In this document: positions 58,064 through 64,000 of the stretch, one piece after another
Layout of the letters: each line of letters opens with the position of its first letter
Numbering within the stretch: the first letter of the stretch is position 1
Source of the DNA: Melieria omissa
Taxonomy: Eukaryota > Arthropoda > Insecta > Diptera > Ulidiidae
Assembly (NCBI GenBank): GCA_963971225.1
Contig: OZ020269.1
Span: forward strand, 8,246,001 to 8,310,000
Reading direction: 5' to 3'
Length of the DNA: 64,000 nucleotides
Translations under genes and position numbers: made by a program
Notes under the pieces: generated by a model
What the model saw: the letters and a program-made list of their open reading frames with translations, nothing else
The model's database searches: none
Told to the model about the DNA's origin: nothing

Positions 58064-61000
58064 TCCTCAAATAAGATCAACTAACAACGATAATGACAAG
58101 TTTTTTCGTATCATTTTGAAAATATTTAATTGATTGATCCACTCATTTCGCATTCTTGCATTCCGTTCGACGTTCCGTTCATCTGACGCTTGCTCCAAAA
58201 CGAAAGAAATTACACACACTGCAGTCCTCTGATAACCAAAACAATCATCAGCCGTACTGTTTCTTCTCCGCCCACCGACTCGGTAGCTGCGTTTATTTGA
58301 AAACATATAAGTGAAAATAGTGACATGGCACGTATCGGCAACGCGACTACGACAGCTAGCAGCCACCTTCCAGCCGGCCACCTACACACCTTTCCAGAGG
58401 GTGACACGGCCGCAGCCAACCACGCAAAGAGCGCAACTGCAGCTGCAATAAAAACAAAACGAAACGCAAGAAATCCGCACCCTGACGTATGTTGGAATAG
58501 GGTATTGCGCGAAGTTGTTGCTGTTGTTATTGCTATTTTTTATCTGTATCCAGTAAAATGCCTTACAATGCGCACTGTGTTGGTATCTCTGCTGCCGAGG
58601 CAGATTACTATAAAAACACACACAGAGCTACAAATAGAAAAATCATACGAAACATTTAACGCACACAAATAGTTTAATTTTACTTATATGTCCTCGCCCC
58701 ACCACCCCCAACCAACAACAACTCGTGCATATTTGTAGTCATTTGTACGTTTGCTCGCTGCAATGCAAAAAACGAAACAGCAGCAATAACAACACATCCG
58801 TGAAAACGACAGCAGTCAGTGCTGCCGGACTAGCAATTCCTGTTTTGGTACACAATTGTTATTCCTTTTTTAAGGGAGAAAAAAAAGAAGCAACGCAAAC
58901 ACACAAATATATATTTCACACTATACTCTCGATCCGTCACTTCTGACTGCCAGAAATAGTTCCAAAAAAATTTCGAATGATGGAGCCAATATTGCGGTGG
59001 CAACACTGACTGATGACAGTATCGTTGTTGTTTTGCTTAGTTGCGGTTTGCAGTGTCTTCTTGCCGCTAAACGAAGCGCGCGCTATTCGCTTTTTTGACT
59101 TTTCCACACTTCATTGTGCTGTAGGCCCCTCTACAAAGAGCTGCGCATTTCTGCGTTGCAAACCGGAGATATAAATTTAGCGTAAAAATATGCAAGTGTC
59201 CAGCAACACGAATCCGATGCTGTTTTTCAAATAAAAAATTGTGAAATGTGAATCAAAACGAAAAATTTCATGTTGGTCGCCAAATTTTGGCGTTTTGCTT
59301 TTGGGCGTTATGCCACTATGTTTTGAGTGTTTTCTGGCAATACTTGTATCATTGTGGTGACAAGTTTATTAGGTAGAAAAAAAAATAAGCGAGAGAATAG
59401 TATGAAGTACAGACCACAGTTGTTGTTGTTGTTGTTGTTGTTTTGGTATGCGAGAAAAATGCAACACGGTTGCGCGTGCTGAAATTTTTAATTTACATTT
59501 TTAATCGATTAAACAGCACTTGAATAATTTTTTGTTATTGTAAACTGTACCACAAGAGATAAAGCAGCAACAAAAACACTACACACTTTGACAAGGGGCG
59601 CAGCGAGAGAACGAGCTAGTTTAGCGCGCGCGCGCTCTCACAAAACCCGAGACGGCATCAGAGTTGTAGGCTTTCAGCCAATGCGAAAGACAAGAACAGA
59701 GCAGTATGAATGACACAAAAAAATTATACAATCCTTGAAATTGCGCTTGACTCTAGCTCTGGTGTTTGTGGTTGTTGTTGCGTTGTTGGCGGTTGCTGCT
59801 TTTGTTATTGTGTTTTGAATGGGTCAGCGGCAGCGGCGGCGGCGGCGACTGGTGACGGCAACGCGCGCACAGATCATCGTCACCAGAGGGTGTCGGAGGT
59901 GGGAGGAGCAGGCAGTAAGCATACATAAGGTGTGCGCCGTCGCTGCCACCATGACCAAGTGTGTTTTCGTTTTGTGCGAATCCAAATTATGGAGCTCAGG
60001 GGCGGCAGTGCGACGTAAATGAGGTTTCCCTCCATTTTTCCGCGAGTATCTTATCTGCCTGCTTCGCATACAAAATACATACAAGAGAATATTGAAAAAT
60101 TCAACAATAAAAACTGACAAGCTCCGAATTAAGCATAGAAGTTGTGCGAGGGCACAAACCAGCTAGGAAGCAATAAACTAATAGCAGACCTGCTCTTGCA
60201 AAGTAATGGCTTGCCTGGACTGAAGTAAGGAAAATCTTAACTAACCAGCGCGAAATTATTTCAGTTTTCAACTGTTGTGATAGTGGTATTTTAAGCTAAC
60301 TTTTCGGCACCATGGCTATGGAAAGGCACCAAAAACAAGTTAAAATAGCACACAACTTGAACTAAGAGCAACGAGGGCAGGAAAAAGTAGAGGGGCCTCT
60401 GGCCGCGCACACACAAAACACAAGCAAGCACGGCACCTAACCTCCTCTCGGCTTTGCTGTGTCGCTCTCTATGCACTGCGCTACACTTTTTCGTACTTTC
60501 CTACAACTTGTATTTGTGCATACTGCTTTTGCTGCTGCGGTGGCGGCGATGGCGATGTCTGCGCGCCCATGTAGCTCTATTAATAAATTTGCGAAATAAA
60601 ATCAAATCAAATTCGGTCGCCACAAAACCATACAACGACTAAAAATCAAGAAAAAGGCACACCACACAAAGCCAAAACGTAAAGAAGAATAACTAAAATC
60701 TAAAAAACGTTTGTGTTCGGTTTTTCTCGCTCTCGCTCCGTAGTTTCTTTTTCGGGTTTTTGTTTTAATTTTGCGGGCGCACGACGCCCAACGAAGTGGC
60801 AGGCACACGAACGAGCGAACATGGTTGTTGCAGGCGGTGCTGCCAGCTCAACAGTGCCAATGTTTTCGACCCAAATGGAACTTCAATTGCGTTCTTTTCA
60901 AAACTTTAACATCAACATATATAAATATTAACCTATATAAATATTAATTCTGCAATAAAACAATCTCAAATTACTAATTCCGTAAGAATTTGCACTTTTG

Positions 61001-62280
61001 TAGCAGTTTTGCGCGCTTTTCTCAAACTTTTCTGGCAACTCTCTTGTGGCTGGCCGTTGGTTCGTTCGTTGGCTCGATTGCAAACGGAACATTGAAAGGT
61101 GAGCGCACACAAGCCAGAGGGGAAACACAGCGAAATACAGTCACTGGCAGCGCCAGCGACCGTCGTCGTCACAAGAACTATGTATAGCCGTATGTGTACG
61201 TGTGAATATATATATATATATATGTATATATACTTTTCTGCTGGATGTGTGCGTTAACAGCAAAGCAGAAGAAGAGCAAGACAACGACGTATATAAACCA
61301 ATTGAATTGACCTAACCTAAAAAAATTTTGTATTTTTTCTACAAGTTTCGCACACACAGGTTTTCAGAAAACACAAAACGTAATTTCTCGGAAAAATTTT
61401 CCAGCTAAGATCCACACGCACCAGCCGCTGGCCCAACAATACAACGTACAGCTGGAGCCCAAATAAAAAATTCCACTTACATCAGCATTCGCGCGATGGA
61501 CGGAATAACCGACCGACAGACAGACCAACTCGTAAGAACCGCAATTATTCTAATTGGCCTGTGTATTTTCCTTTTTTTCTATATAATTTCTGTGCGCAAA
61601 TTATTCATTACAAATCCTGCATTGCACTTCAAACGATTTTCGACATTCCCAAAACGCACTCGACACACACACACACACAGACTTTCCGAGGGGCTTGGGG
61701 GAACTGCAGGCTATGGGGGATTATTGTAATTTTGCTGCCGATTTCGGCACACATTTTTGCATACACTGTGTCCGCGCCACAATTTCTTCCACAATTCCGT
61801 CAAAAATGACCCCATCGCTATTGAGCCAGTTGCTTACATACACACAATTCCTGCCGTACTCTAACACTTTTCCACTTATTTCACAGAGTTTCTTGTATTT
61901 ATTCCATCATTTTTGCTTTTCGTTTATTTCATAACTTACACTCAATTCGGATGCTTGATATATGTTTTCAGTATTTTTTCACTATTCAATCCCGATTTTA
62001 ACAATTTTTCCCTTAGTGAATTTCTACAAATATTCACACAAAATTGGCGAAAAAACGTCTTACTACATCTTACCGCCGCCGCAAACATTTTCGATTGAAA
62101 CCACGACAAATGCAAAATGGTAAAAAGGCTCCGCGGCTACCACGACGCACCACACCACACTACACTCCCCTTCTATTTACTCTGCTCTGCTCTCACTACT
62201 CACACACACCTTTGCGCACCACTGTTGCCAGCTTCTTCATTTCAAAATTCATCCAATTCAAAACAATTCCAAATACACAT
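58064..62280. other. Upstream region of Sin3A, no gene recognised
   Basis: About 4.2 kb without a credible exon. It has a (GTT)n tract (59421-59441), a run of CG alternation (59622-59632) and a (TA)n tract (61208-61222). GC-richer patches near 59040-59110 and 59590-59900 could be promoters; this is not resolved. Confidence 0.4.
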
Positions 62281-62483
62281 TTACAGCCTGATTCTGTGTA
62301 TTCTTGACAAATTTTTTATCAAGGAATTTTGTTAAGATTTTTATCAAGCAAAAGCTTTGCTGGTATTCTGATGCAACATTGATAAAGAGCTCATTTAATT
62401 CAACATAAGGTGAATATGCGACAGCTGTCAAAAAATAAGACAAAAAGTTTAAGTAAAGTAAGTTTTGCCAAACCGGCCTTGAT

Positions 62484-62550
62484 AGCCCAGCGGGTAGCGC
62501 GCTGGCTTCTCATACCGAGCGCCCCAGGTTCGAATCCTGGCTGGGCTGGA
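62484..62550 (+). ncRNA. tRNA-like element without a D arm
   Basis: A compact fold: acceptor-like stem AGCCCAG (62484-62490) with CTGGGCT (62541-62547), all 7 pairs; a central stem GCGCTGG/CC-G-AGCGC (62499-62505 with 62515-62522, one bulged G) around loop CTTCTCATA; and a T arm CCAGG-TTCGAAT-CCTGG (62524-62540). It contains an A-box-like TAGCCCAGCGG (62483-62493), an exact B box GGTTCGAATCC (62527-62537), and a T8 run at 62565-62572 that could end Pol III transcription. There is no standard D arm and the anticodon is not assignable, so it is a tRNA-derived pseudogene or SINE head rather than a working tRNA. Confidence 0.6.
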
Positions 62551-62564
62551 AATAAGTTCGTGCG

Positions 62565-62572
62565 TTTTTTTT
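62565..62572 (+). terminator. Pol III-type T-run terminator
   Basis: Eight consecutive T residues lie 18 nt after the tRNA-like fold with its internal A and B boxes. This is the right place and form for Pol III termination. Confidence 0.5.
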
Positions 62573-62823
62573 CAATAGTTTCAAAATAGGCGCTTTTTTT
62601 AATTCGTGGGAGGGAACGGAATTTTGTTTAATTTTCTCTGATGTAAAAGTGTAAACATGCACAATTCTTCCATTTTCAATAGGCAAAATTTGTATGCTGC
62701 AAATAGCATTCACACTTTTGACAATTTATCAAGAAAAGAGCTTTTATTTTTGGGAATAGAATACCGATTCTTGACAAATAGTCAATATGGTGAATTTATC
62801 AAGTGTACAGAATTGGGCTGTTA

Positions 62824-64000
62824 ATACAGACTACAGACGTTAGACTATTTTCATTCAAACATGATGAGATGGCAGGTGATTCCTTGGAAAATTTTTTTCC
62901 CAATTGCATAAAAATCTGCTAATGAGCTACTATGCTAACCATCTCTTCACAACTTTCATTACGAAAGAGTTGGCAACACTGTTGCGGCGACACGGAGCGA
63001 TACTCTAACATTTTGCTTCGCTTTCACCCAATTTCCACATGCAAAGTTTTATTTTGGAATTCTTATTAATTCTCCTTTACATTTTTTCTATGCGCGTTTC
63101 AACACCAAAACTTTTTCACGAGTAGTGTTTGACATAAATAAAGATACATGTCAGAGTTTGTGAAAACGAAAGGGACACAATAAAATTCTCAGTGAACACT
63201 CCCTTACGTTATTCCCTTTTGCTGAGTAATAACACTTCCAAGAATGAAATATTTCCACGTGGAAACGCCGTCTTGAATGTGCCGCTCTGCTCATCTTGGT
63301 TCACTCCTTCCCCTGTCATTGCTTCACTTACCAACAACACATTCGCTCTCTCACGCATTTCATATGCACAGTGAACGAATCGTGCGGCACAATACCGAAG
63401 ACTTCGTCTTCCTAGCGCCCTCAAACCGAAGGCCACAACACAAGCCGCGGCAAGCGCTGCCAGACTGTGTTTTTTCTTTCAATTTTTTGCATGTAGAATT
63501 AAAAATCCAAATATTCGGCGAATATTTTGACGTGCCGATATCTAAAAACATTGTTACCAACTTTCATTACCGCAACCAACCCTTCAATATAACAATTATT
63601 AACATTAGCTCAAAGCATCGCCATCTGGCAGCATGAGGCGGACGCACCACACATTCGCATGTACACAAATAATGAGAAACTTGTACCGACTCGATCTCGA
63701 CTCCGTTCGCCGGCCCAGCAAACAAACACGGCCATTGTGCTGAGCATTGGTCCACCACATGCGACAGTCAGTTATTCATGTACAAGTCCAATGGAAGCAT
63801 TGTGTTTAAAAAGCCCGCTCCCGTTCTGCGGGCACAAGCAACAGCTTCTGCTTTCTAAAAGCGTACAAGGGGAAGAGTGGCAAGGCGGAGAACTCATATG
63901 GATACACATCTCCCCAGCGAGAGCAGAGAAACCGCACATAAGGTGGCAGCAGTAACCAACGTTTTTCACGAGTTGACGAAATTTTATAGAAAACATTTTC
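62824..64000. other. Non-coding end of the window
   Basis: No exon, RNA or mobile element recognised. Short open frames occur on both strands near 63190-63960 without family resemblance or splice support. Confidence 0.4.

Larger units (their letters stand above)
62284..62820. mobile_element. Harbinger-type MITE carrying a tRNA-like unit (537 bp)
   Basis: A 3-bp duplication TTA flanks the element (62281-62283, 62821-62823), as expected for PIF/Harbinger. The inverted ends are CAGCCTGATTCTGTG and the complement CAGCCCAATTCTGTA, followed on both arms by CTTGA(C/T)AAATT after a 2-base gap. A subterminal GGTATTCT is inverted on the other arm. No transposase frame. The tRNA-like unit sits just left of the centre. 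Harbinger assignment rests on the duplication length only. Confidence 0.7.

Noticed and set aside
58325..58672. 115-codon plus-strand open frame starting MARIGNATTT
   Set aside because: Low-complexity Ala/Thr start, no domain resemblance, an equally long frame on the opposite strand, and no splice or poly(A) context.
62475..62550. A conventional functional tRNA gene
   Set aside because: With the usual A-box spacing the acceptor and anticodon stems have mismatches and no anticodon loop of seven with T33 and a purine at 37 can be formed; only the D-armless fold pairs well.
1..64000. CRISPR array, operon, riboswitch or prokaryotic defence system
   Set aside because: All confident genes are intron-bearing animal genes with eukaryotic splice and poly(A) signals; no regularly spaced direct repeats with unique spacers were seen.

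Overview
This is an insect nuclear window, most likely from a higher fly (Diptera, Brachycera). I lean to a tephritid-type fruit fly rather than Drosophila because introns and intergenic gaps are long and full of small inverted-repeat transposons; that family-level guess is inference. Six multi-exon genes are recognisable: frazzled, Cyp301a1, Ak6, stand still, ClC-b and Sin3A. From memory, these are neighbours in Drosophila melanogaster near cytological region 49B on 2R (Muller element C), so the block looks like conserved microsynteny. A seventh, intronless testis-type gene with an MST-HMG-box-like domain is nested in a frazzled intron.

Layout. Positions 1-11,076 hold no confident exon and are probably the 5' intron or upstream region of frazzled. 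This part contains a Tc1/mariner-type MITE (2,790-3,709), a 150-bp tandem repeat (5,824-6,298) and one candidate signal-peptide exon (9,139-9,191). Frazzled (+) runs from 11,077 to 19,381, followed by an AT-rich probable 3'UTR to about 22.1 kb. Cyp301a1 (+) runs from 23,216 to 31,518 with a 4.5-kb first intron. Ak6 (-, 31,763-32,587) is convergent with Cyp301a1 and divergent from stil (+, 33,797-36,006). ClC-b (+, 36,916-40,205) is convergent with Sin3A (-, 53,977 down to 42,297). The last 10 kb is the 5' side of Sin3A, with four MITEs, one of which carries a compact tRNA-like fold with a Pol III-type promoter and terminator.

Functions. The genes are not a pathway. They cover axon guidance (Frazzled, netrin receptor), a mitochondrial P450 linked to cuticle formation (Cyp301a1), nucleotide kinase and ribosome-biogenesis functions (Ak6), female-germline survival (Stil), lysosomal 2Cl-/H+ exchange (ClC-b) and histone-deacetylase corepression (Sin3A). 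Exon boundaries were set by hand from splice signals and reading phase. In every gene the phases close: Ak6 177 aa, Stil 532 aa, Cyp301a1 571 aa, ClC-b 832 aa, Sin3A 2,197 aa, and Frazzled 1,542 aa visible without its signal-peptide exon.

I found no bacterial-style system, CRISPR array or viral gene. The most interesting signals are phase-matched alternative splice sites in frazzled and Sin3A, a zinc finger in stil whose last histidine is kept whether or not an intron is removed, the nested sperm-chromatin-type gene, piggyBac-type MITEs with internal palindromes, and the tRNA-like element inside a Harbinger-type MITE.
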